A stretch of 8,881 bases of DNA. It comes from Bacteroidales bacterium (lineage in GTDB: Bacteria; Bacteroidota; Bacteroidia; Bacteroidales; UBA932). The DNA lies in assembly GCA_017615135.1 (NCBI GenBank), contig JAGAAU010000206.1, positions 1-8,881 on the forward strand. The letters run 5' to 3'. A program made the translations under genes and the position numbers. Positions 1 to 5,972 of the stretch are shown piece by piece. The notes under the pieces are model-generated. The model worked only from the letters and a program-made list of their open reading frames with translations. It had not been told where the DNA came from and did no database searches. Position 1 is the first letter of the stretch. Each line of letters begins with the position of its first letter.

Positions 1-1
1 C

Positions 2-1318
2 GTTTCCCTTATAGATTCCACCCTGACAGTAGAGGTTCCTTCCGATTTCTTCCGTGAATTTCTGGAGGCCCGCTATCTGGATGTAATACGCATGACTCTT
101 CACAGGGTAATCGGGCCCGAAGCCCGTCTGGTGTATTCAATCCGCCCCGTCAGCAGCCAGCCTGCCATTAACGTGGACGCCCAGCATGCAACGGCTCCGG
201 TGAACCATCCCATCAGCATCAGCACGATGCATACGGAGAATATTGCCAATCCGTTCGTGCTGCCCGGTCTGAAGAAAATCGAAATCGATCCCAGACTCAA
301 TCCGGTCTATTGTTTCGAGAACTTTGTAAGCGGAGAGTGCAACCGTATGGGCGCCAGTGCCGGCATGAATGTCGCCGAGGCTCCCGGGAAGACACCTTTC
401 AACCCTCTGTTCATCTTCGGCGGTCCCGGTCTCGGGAAAACCCATCTGGCACAGGCAATAGGTATTGCGGCTCATACCCGCTTCCCTGAAATGATAGTCC
501 TGTACGTTACCGCCAACCAGTTCAAGACCCAGTATATGGATGCCTTCAAAGGCAACCGGATAGTAGATTTCATCGCTTTCTATCAGCGCATAGACCTGCT
601 CATCGTAGATGATATCCAGGACCTTCAGTCTGCATCCGGTTCCCAGAACGCATTCTTTAATGTGTTCAACCATCTGCACCAGAACGGCAAGCAGCTGGTT
701 TTCACCTCGGACCGTCCGGCAGTAGAACTGCAGAATTTCGAGTCCAGGCTTCTGTCCCGTTTCAAATGGGGCCTCTCCGTGCAGCTCGGCAGGCCTGATT
801 ACCAGACTCGTCTGCAGATGCTTAAATCCCGCAGAGACCGCGAGGGCGTTCTTATATCGGATGAGGTGCTGGAGTACATAGCTTCGCGCGTGAAATCCAA
901 TTTCCGCGAGCTGGAAGGCGCTCTGGTGTCTGTCATGGCACATTCTACGCTCAACCATCAGGAGAGCTCCGTGGAACTTGCCGCCCGCATCACAGAGAAT
1001 ATTGTAGGTGAGGAACAGAGCGAAATCAGTATCACAAGCATTCAGGACAGCGTTTGCGAATATTTCAATATCACCAGGGAAGAAATGCTTTCATCTTCCC
1101 GCAAGCGCCAGATTGTCCAGGCCCGCCAGATATCCATGTATCTGAGCCGCAACCTTCTGAGCAACTGTTCGCTGGCAACCATAGGCAGCGAGACAGGAGG
1201 CAAAGACCATGCAACCGTCCTGCACGCCTGTACTACCGTATCGGACCTTATGTCTACAGACCGCAATTTCAAGCGTTATGTCACGGACATAGAGGCGTCC
1301 CTTGCTCCCGCTAAATAA
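2..1318 (+). CDS. dnaA: Chromosomal replication initiator protein DnaA (5' end outside window)
   Basis: DnaA is the AAA+ ATPase that binds and melts the replication origin. The first ATG in frame is at 92, but the frame is open to position 2. The 30 extra residues (ending EARYLDVIR) match the end of DnaA domain I, so the true start lies left of the window; roughly 25-35 residues are probably missing. Counting from the ATG at 92, a variable linker (about 20-65) precedes the AAA+ core. Walker A is GGPGLGKTH at 110-118 with Lys116, Walker B is VDDIQDL at 172-178, the sensor 1 region is VFTSDRP, the arginine-finger box is RLLSRFKWGL and sensor 2 is NFRELEGAL. The DNA-binding domain IV carries the signature GGKDHATVLHA at 369-379. 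The motifs look functional; mild deviations are P for the usual V in Walker A, D for F after DDIQ, and K where many relatives have R in GGRDH. rpe follows after 7 bp and is probably co-transcribed. Identity is near certain. Confidence 0.97.
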   Translation, partial: VSLIDSTLTVEVPSDFFREFLEARYLDVIRMTLHRVIGPEARLVYSIRPVSSQPAINVDAQHATAPVNHPISISTMHTENIANPFVLPGLKKIEIDPRLNPVYCFENFVSGECNRMGASAGMNVAEAPGKTPFNPLFIFGGPGLGKTHLAQAIGIAAHTRFPEMIVLYVTANQFKTQYMDAFKGNRIVDFIAFYQRIDLLIVDDIQDLQSASGSQNAFFNVFNHLHQNGKQLVFTSDRPAVELQNFESRLLSRFKWGLSVQLGRPDYQTRLQMLKSRRDREGVLISDEVLEYIASRVKSNFRELEGALVSVMAHSTLNHQESSVELAARITENIVGEEQSEISITSIQDSVCEYFNITREEMLSSSRKRQIVQARQISMYLSRNLLSNCSLATIGSETGGKDHATVLHACTTVSDLMSTDRNFKRYVTDIEASLAPAK

Positions 1319-1325
1319 TCAACCC

Positions 1326-1979
1326 ATGGCAGTTCTGCTAAGCCCTTCCGTGCTGGGCGCCGACTTCCTTAAGCTTGGCGAGGCGCTGGACTTGCTCAAT
1401 GCAAATGCAGACCTTATCCACATGGATGTGATGGACGGAGTGTTTGTACCAAACATTTCCTTCGGCTTCCCCGTAATAGACGCTTTTGCCCCTAAGGCCG
1501 CCATTCCCATGGACGTTCATTTCATGGTTACAGATCCGGCGCGCTGGTTCTCCCGTCTGGAGGGGAAAAAGGTAGAATATGTAAGTTTCCATTTGGAAGC
1601 GGCTGGCACCGGCACTTCCGCCTGCATCGCCGACCTGCATTCAAGAGGGTTCAAGGCAGGAGTCGCAATCAACCCCGATATTCCGGTAGAGATGCTTTAC
1701 CCTTATATCGGCAGTGCGGATTTCTTCCTGATTATGAGTGTTTTCGCAGGATTCGGCGGGCAGAAGTTCATTCCGGAGTCCTATGCCCGAATTGCCGCCC
1801 TGAGGGAAGAATGCATCAAGCGCGGGGCTCCCGGAACCCTTATCGAGGTGGATGGGGGAGTAGGGCCGTCCAATGCCGGCGAGCTGAAGAAATGCGGTGC
1901 CGATATCCTCGTGGCCGGAAGTTCGGTCTTCAATGCTGCCAGCCCAGAGGATGCGCTGCGGGCTCTCAGAGAGGCATAG
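1326..1979 (+). CDS. rpe: Ribulose-phosphate 3-epimerase
   Basis: Cytosolic TIM-barrel enzyme that interconverts D-ribulose 5-phosphate and D-xylulose 5-phosphate in the pentose phosphate pathway. I chose the ATG at 1326, which gives 217 residues starting MAVLLSPSVLGADF, the normal family start. An in-frame TTG at 1302 would overlap dnaA and add eight residues without family support. The four metal ligands are visible: His32 and Asp34 in IHMDVMDG, His65 in DVHFMV, and Asp176 in EVDGGV; Asp34 and Asp176 are also the catalytic acid/base pair. The phosphate-binding segments GFGGQKF (142-148) and VAGSSVF are present. The loop before GFGG reads MSVFA where most relatives have MSVNP. The start lies 7 bp after the dnaA stop with no obvious Shine-Dalgarno sequence, suggesting co-transcription with dnaA. 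The stop codon lies inside the 3' end of the convergent birA. Confidence 0.96.
   Translation: MAVLLSPSVLGADFLKLGEALDLLNANADLIHMDVMDGVFVPNISFGFPVIDAFAPKAAIPMDVHFMVTDPARWFSRLEGKKVEYVSFHLEAAGTGTSACIADLHSRGFKAGVAINPDIPVEMLYPYIGSADFFLIMSVFAGFGGQKFIPESYARIAALREECIKRGAPGTLIEVDGGVGPSNAGELKKCGADILVAGSSVFNAASPEDALRALREA
1414..1422 (+). other. Perfect DnaA-box 9-mer inside rpe
   Basis: The 9-mer TTATCCACA, the consensus high-affinity DnaA box, lies 96 bp after the dnaA stop. It also encodes the conserved Leu-Ile-His of the Rpe active site, so codon choice for a fixed peptide may explain it. I saw no second perfect copy nearby, so it is not an origin; binding is possible but unproven. Confidence 0.25.
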
Positions 1980-2496
1980 CGCAGAACAGGGCGCTCAGTT
2001 TTTCCAGTTCTTCTTCAAGGGAGTAGTCTTTCCCGGTAAGGTCTTTGAGTGATACCGGATTAGGAAGGTAATCGGGCCATTCAGTCTGATTTATGTCCAG
2101 ACCGATGCCTATAATGCTTTCCTTTACCCATTCGCCGTCCAGGATATTCTCTATGAGTATGCCGCAGATTTTTTTGTCAGCCACCCAGATGTCGTTGGGC
2201 GGTTTCACCCATGCCTGTACCCCATGGCTTTCAAGATAGCATTGAAGTACTGAAGTTACCCATTTGTTAATGTCTGCCAGCCTTTTGACGCTGAATTCTC
2301 CTTTTGGGAAGCGCCTCATCAGGGTGAAGGTCAGATTCTGCCCGGGCGTAGATGTCCAGGTATGGTCTCCCTGGCCGCGTCCGGCACTCTGGCTCCTCGC
2401 GGCGATTACTGACATATTGTCAAGTTTCGACAGGCGTCTGCGCACCTCTGCATTGGTGGAATCGGTACTGTCTAACCAAATTATCTTACTTTGCAC
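1966..2496 (-). CDS. birA: Biotin--[acetyl-CoA carboxylase] ligase, short form
   Basis: Makes biotinyl-AMP and attaches biotin to a lysine of carrier proteins such as acetyl-CoA carboxylase. The protein has 176 residues and begins directly with the catalytic domain, without the DNA-binding HTH of E. coli BirA, so it should not be a repressor. Visible motifs are the family opening STNAE (13-17), the nucleotide/biotin loop AGRGQGDHTW (38-47), VKPPNDIW (97-104) in place of the usual KWPNDIY, KKICGIL (108-114) and IGIGLDINQ (129-137). Most relatives run to about 240 residues and end in a small SH3-like domain; this one stops just after the catalytic core (ELEKLSALF), and its last codons overlap rpe by 14 bp. 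The start is a GTG at 2494-2496; no ATG is available upstream in the frame before 2550. It is divergent from ftsH. The family call is secure, but full activity is less certain because of the missing C-terminus and altered motifs. Confidence 0.88.
   Translation of the reverse strand: MQSKIIWLDSTDSTNAEVRRRLSKLDNMSVIAARSQSAGRGQGDHTWTSTPGQNLTFTLMRRFPKGEFSVKRLADINKWVTSVLQCYLESHGVQAWVKPPNDIWVADKKICGILIENILDGEWVKESIIGIGLDINQTEWPDYLPNPVSLKDLTGKDYSLEEELEKLSALFCAMPL
1978..2003 (+). terminator. Possible weak intrinsic terminator after rpe
   Basis: A 5-bp stem, AGCGC (1978-1982) with GCGCT (1991-1995), has an 8-base loop and is followed three bases later by five T residues (1999-2003). It begins within the rpe stop codon and would end plus-strand transcripts from dnaA-rpe. 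The stem is short and the site lies within the 3' coding end of birA on the other strand, so it may be chance. Confidence 0.3.
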
Positions 2497-2505
2497 AGAT
2501 TTTGT

Positions 2506-2513
2506 TATATTTG
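2506..2513 (+). promoter_or_regulatory. Bacteroidetes-type -7 promoter box for ftsH
   Basis: TATATTTG matches the Bacteroidetes primary-sigma -7 consensus TAnnTTTG exactly, 30 bp before the ftsH ATG. The companion -33 TTTG is not at the ideal distance: the nearest upstream copy (2490-2493) leaves only 12 bp, against the usual 19-21. The leader would be about 25 bases. It is the only plausible start site for ftsH-cdsA-psd in the window. Confidence 0.5.
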
Positions 2514-2519
2514 CTTGCG

Positions 2520-2527
2520 CAAAAATA
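2520..2527 (-). promoter_or_regulatory. Bacteroidetes-type -7 promoter box for birA
   Basis: Read on the minus strand, TATTTTTG matches the TAnnTTTG consensus and lies 23 bp before the birA GTG start. A TTTG (minus strand, 2553-2550) sits 22 bp upstream of it, slightly long for the -33 element and inside the first codons of ftsH. It lies back to back with the ftsH box, so the two polymerases would compete for the same 47-bp gap. Confidence 0.45.
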
Positions 2528-2543
2528 CTAAACTTCTCTGAAA

Positions 2544-4499
2544 ATGTCTCAAACCAATAGTGGCGGCCGGAGAAAGAAGACCGGCGGCAAAAAGAACGTG
2601 AAGGTTGTCCACATCAATCTGTCATGGGTTTTGTACCTCCTGCTCATCGCAGGTCTGGGGTACATGCTCTTTGGAAAGAGCGGCAACTCTGCAATGAAGG
2701 TTGAGTGGCCGCAGGTACAGCAGATGGTGATTGCAGGAGATGTCAAGGCTGTGAATTTCACACGAAACGACATGAAGGGCAGCATAACCCTCAGGCCGGA
2801 GCGGGCCAATAAATATGCCTCCATGTTCCCCGGTGGCGTGCTTCCAAAGAGTTCTCCCCAGTTCATCTTCATAGTTTCCGGACACTTTTATCCTGAAGAG
2901 GAGTTCGGAAAACTCAATGCCGCCCTGGCTCCTGAAGAGCAGGTGACCGTTGTGATGGAGAACGACGAGCACATCTGGGGGGATATCCTCCAGTGGGTGC
3001 TGCCGCTGCTTCTGATGGTTGTTCTCTGGGTATGGATGTTCCGCGGTATGGGCCGCTCGATGGGTGCAAACGGCGGTATGGGCGGAATGAATCCGTTCAA
3101 TGTGGGTAAATCTACCGGCAAACTGGCAGACAAGACCAAGGTAAACGTTACCTTTAAGGATGTGGCCGGACTCTACGGAGCCAAGGAGGAAGTGATGGAA
3201 ATAGTGGATTTTCTCAAGAACCCGTCCAAATACACTTCTCTCGGCGGCAAGATACCGAAAGGTGCGCTGTTGGTTGGGCCTCCGGGCACCGGAAAGACTC
3301 TGCTTGCAAAGGCTGTGGCCGGCGAGGCGAACGTTCCATTCTTCAGCATCAGCGGTTCAGACTTCGTGGAGATGTTCGTGGGCGTTGGTGCCAGCCGCGT
3401 GCGCGACCTGTTCAACCAGGCTAAGGAGAAAGCTCCCTGCATAGTATTCATAGATGAAATTGATGCGGTTGGACGCGCCCGTGGCAAGAATGCCGGATTC
3501 TCCTCCAACGATGAGCGCGAAAATACTCTGAACCAGCTGCTTACAGAGATGGATGGCTTCGGCTCCAACAGCGGCGTGATAGTGCTCGCAGCTACGAACC
3601 GGGCGGACATTCTCGACAAGGCCCTGATGCGGGCCGGCCGCTTCGACAGGCAGATTCACGTAGATCTCCCAGAGCTTAAGGAACGCGAAGAGATATTCAA
3701 AGTGCACATGAAAGGGCTGAAGATTGAAAAAGACTTCGACCTGGATTTCATGGCAAAGCACACTCCCGGTTTTTCCGGAGCCGATATCGCGAATGTCTGT
3801 AACGAGGCTGCCCTTACCGCTGCCCGTCACAACAAAAAAGTGATAGACCGTCAGGACTTCCTGGATGCAGTAGACCGCATAATTGGCGGTCTTGAAAAGA
3901 AATCCTCAATTATCACTCCGGAAGAAAAAAAGTCCATTGCCCATCATGAAGCCGGACATGCGGTTGTCAGCTGGCTGCTGCCGCACGCAAACCCGCTCTT
4001 CAAGGTTACCCTGATACCGAGAGGACAGGCGCTTGGTGCCGCATGGTATCTGCCGGAAGAGCGTAAGCTGTGGACCAAATCGCAGATGGAGGACGAAATG
4101 TGCTCCCTCATCGGCGGGCGAGTGGCAGAGGAAATAATCAACGGAGAACCCTCTTCGGGGGCACAGAACGACCTCGAGCGTCTTACCCAGCTGGCTTACG
4201 GCATGGTGCAGTTCTACGGCATGAGCGACGCTGTTGGCACTGTTTCCTATTACGATTCCACAGGCGCTCGCGGCTATGAGATTACCAAGCCCTACAGCGA
4301 AAAGACTGCAGAGCTAATGGACTCCGAGGTTAAGCGGATAATCAACGAGGTGCATGCCAAGACGCGCGAACTGCTCGATGCCCATATGGAAGAATTTCTT
4401 GCTGTTGCTGCCCTGCTTCTGGAAAAAGAAGTTATTTTTGCCGATGATATGGAAAGGATACTCGGTCCTAAAGTAAAACCTGAGACTAAAAATGCTTGA
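2544..4499 (+). CDS. ftsH: ATP-dependent zinc metalloprotease FtsH
   Basis: Membrane-anchored hexameric AAA+ protease that pulls out and degrades misfolded or short-lived membrane and cytosolic proteins. At 651 residues it is full length. Order: a basic cytosolic N-terminus (1-20), membrane segment 1 (about 27-43), an extracytoplasmic domain (about 45-147), membrane segment 2 (about 148-166), a Gly/Met-rich linker (167-183), the AAA+ module and the M41 peptidase. Walker A is GPPGTGKT at 245-252 with Lys251, the pore loop is MFVG, Walker B is IVFIDEID, and the second region of homology ends in RAGRFDRQ. The zinc site HEAGH is at 468-472 (His468, Glu469, His472), with Asp543 in the NDLERL helix as third ligand. 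All key residues are present. The last codons overlap cdsA by 8 bp. A TAnnTTTG box lies 30 bp upstream. The iojap/rsfS gene that commonly precedes ftsH in this phylum is missing. Confidence 0.98.
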   Translation: MSQTNSGGRRKKTGGKKNVKVVHINLSWVLYLLLIAGLGYMLFGKSGNSAMKVEWPQVQQMVIAGDVKAVNFTRNDMKGSITLRPERANKYASMFPGGVLPKSSPQFIFIVSGHFYPEEEFGKLNAALAPEEQVTVVMENDEHIWGDILQWVLPLLLMVVLWVWMFRGMGRSMGANGGMGGMNPFNVGKSTGKLADKTKVNVTFKDVAGLYGAKEEVMEIVDFLKNPSKYTSLGGKIPKGALLVGPPGTGKTLLAKAVAGEANVPFFSISGSDFVEMFVGVGASRVRDLFNQAKEKAPCIVFIDEIDAVGRARGKNAGFSSNDERENTLNQLLTEMDGFGSNSGVIVLAATNRADILDKALMRAGRFDRQIHVDLPELKEREEIFKVHMKGLKIEKDFDLDFMAKHTPGFSGADIANVCNEAALTAARHNKKVIDRQDFLDAVDRIIGGLEKKSSIITPEEKKSIAHHEAGHAVVSWLLPHANPLFKVTLIPRGQALGAAWYLPEERKLWTKSQMEDEMCSLIGGRVAEEIINGEPSSGAQNDLERLTQLAYGMVQFYGMSDAVGTVSYYDSTGARGYEITKPYSEKTAELMDSEVKRIINEVHAKTRELLDAHMEEFLAVAALLLEKEVIFADDMERILGPKVKPETKNA

Positions 4500-5322
4500 A
4501 CTGGTAAAGAGAACTGTATTCGGGCTGCTTTACATAGCGGTACTTGTAGCCGTCTGCCTTTTCTGGCCTGATGGCATGCCTCTTTTGCTTTCCCTGGCCG
4601 CCTATATACTTTATCATGAATTCTACGGCATTACTCTTGGCAGTTCCATGCGGGCTTGCCGCATACTGGTGTTTATAGGAACGGTTGCCGTCTGCTGGAT
4701 GTTCTGGCTTACGAGGCAGGGCAAACTTGAAGATTTCTGGTTTGCTCCGGCGTTCCTGCCGTTTGCGCTGCTGCCTTTTGTGCATCTGCTCGGCCGTGAC
4801 AGGCATGATCTCTCGAAGTATGCATGGCTTGGCGGCGGTGCGCTTTATATAGGTCTGCCGATTGCCGTAGCGCCGATAATGATAGTCCGAGGAGACGTAT
4901 ACGACGGGCTTACCCTTCTCTGCTGCTTCATCCTCATCTGGTCTGCGGACGTTGGGGCATATTGCCTTGGAACCTTACTTGGACAGAAACCTGATTCCCG
5001 TAAGCTGGCCCCGTCTATTTCTCCCAAGAAATCCTGGTGGGGAGTAGCCGGCGGGATTATCCTGAGCCTGGCTGCAGGGTTTGTACTTTGGTTCTTCAAA
5101 TGGCTCGAGATGCCGATTTGGCATGTGCTCATACTGTCCTTTATCATCTGCGCCTGCTCCATAGCTGGAGACCTGTTCGAATCTGCCCTTAAACGTATGT
5201 TCGGAGTGAAGGATTCTGGCAATCTGATTCCCGGGCACGGTGGTCTGCTCGACCGTCTGGACAGTGCACTACTGGCCCTGCCTGTTGCAGCGGTTTACCT
5301 TATATCATTCCATCTTATATGA
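4492..5322 (+). CDS. cdsA: Phosphatidate cytidylyltransferase (CDP-diacylglycerol synthase)
   Basis: Integral inner-membrane enzyme that converts phosphatidic acid and CTP to CDP-diacylglycerol, the precursor of the phospholipid head-group branches. The 276-residue protein is made of hydrophobic segments, probably seven or eight membrane helices. The CTP-transferase signature lies at residues 231-257: it opens with SALKRMFGVKDSG, continues through LIPGHGG and ends with DRLD (254-257). Every conserved position of the family pattern that I can recall is met, including the Lys-Asp pair and the final Asp residues that bind metal. The length is normal for the family. The ATG lies inside the ftsH 3' end (8-bp overlap), and the stop overlaps the psd start as ATGA, so translation of the three genes is probably coupled. 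Confidence 0.96.
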   Translation: MLELVKRTVFGLLYIAVLVAVCLFWPDGMPLLLSLAAYILYHEFYGITLGSSMRACRILVFIGTVAVCWMFWLTRQGKLEDFWFAPAFLPFALLPFVHLLGRDRHDLSKYAWLGGGALYIGLPIAVAPIMIVRGDVYDGLTLLCCFILIWSADVGAYCLGTLLGQKPDSRKLAPSISPKKSWWGVAGGIILSLAAGFVLWFFKWLEMPIWHVLILSFIICACSIAGDLFESALKRMFGVKDSGNLIPGHGGLLDRLDSALLALPVAAVYLISFHLI

Positions 5323-5972
5323 AGATAGACAAGAACTCGTACGGATCCGTAGCGCTGGTGTATATTTGCAGCGCTGTTGTCCTGTTTCTATCCTGGTTCT
5401 TTTGCCGCTCGCTTTGGGTGAACATCCCCGTTACTGTGGCAGCCCTTCTTTTCTGCCTCTGGCAGACGCTCTTCTTCAGGGTTCCGGTAAGGCGTGCCGT
5501 AGGCAACGGCAATGTCATAACATCAGTGGCAGACGGAGAAGTGGTTATAGTCCAGAAAGCCTACGAGAAGGAATTCCTCAAGACGGAATGTATAATGGTA
5601 TCGGTGTATATGAACTTCTTCGACGTCCATTCCAATTTCTGGCCGGTAGACGGAGAAGTGAATTACTATAAGTATCATCCCGGCAAACACATGCTTGCCT
5701 TTAAACCCAAGGCATCGGAAGAAAATGAACACAGTTGCTGTTGCATCCGCACGGCGGACGGAAAGGATGTGTTCTTCAAGCAGCTTGCCGGAACATTCGC
5801 AAGGCGTATCGTCAACTATGCCGTGCCCGGGCTCAAGACCAGGGCGGGGGCCCAGTGCGGAATTATCAAATTCGGTTCACGGATAGATATGTACCTCCCT
5901 CTGGATGCAACCCTCCGCGTAAAAGTAGGGGATTACACCCGCGCCTGCGAGACCGTTATAGCGGAAATCTAA
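5319..5972 (+). CDS. psd: Phosphatidylserine decarboxylase proenzyme (archaeal-type, short form)
   Basis: Converts phosphatidylserine to phosphatidylethanolamine using a pyruvoyl group made by self-cleavage. The 217-residue chain has two N-terminal hydrophobic segments (about 10-30 and 34-52) that should anchor it to the inner membrane. The self-processing triad is visible: Asp72 in VADGEV, His104 in FFDVHSN and Ser187 in IKFGSRID. Cleavage between Gly186 and Ser187 would give a beta chain of 186 residues and an alpha chain of 31 that begins with the pyruvoyl group. YHPGKHMLAF and the SEENEHS stretch are typical of the short archaeal/Bacteroidetes PSD group. It starts in a 4-bp ATGA overlap with cdsA, whose product feeds the same pathway. 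No phosphatidylserine synthase gene is in the window, so that step must be encoded elsewhere. Its TAA stop interlocks with the stop of the convergent kinase gene. Confidence 0.95.
   Translation: MKIDKNSYGSVALVYICSAVVLFLSWFFCRSLWVNIPVTVAALLFCLWQTLFFRVPVRRAVGNGNVITSVADGEVVIVQKAYEKEFLKTECIMVSVYMNFFDVHSNFWPVDGEVNYYKYHPGKHMLAFKPKASEENEHSCCCIRTADGKDVFFKQLAGTFARRIVNYAVPGLKTRAGAQCGIIKFGSRIDMYLPLDATLRVKVGDYTRACETVIAEI

Noticed and set aside
92..94. ATG at 92 as the start of dnaA
   Set aside because: The frame is open to the window edge and the upstream codons match DnaA domain I, so this Met is internal.
137..958. 273-codon minus-strand frame opposite dnaA
   Set aside because: Fully antisense to unmistakable DnaA motifs and without family resemblance of its own.
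1302..1325. Earlier TTG start for rpe
   Set aside because: It overlaps dnaA and adds residues with no family match. ATG at 1326 gives the standard N-terminus.
2605..2613. Second DnaA-box-like site TTGTCCACA in ftsH
   Set aside because: It has one mismatch to the consensus, is inside a coding region and is not clustered with others.
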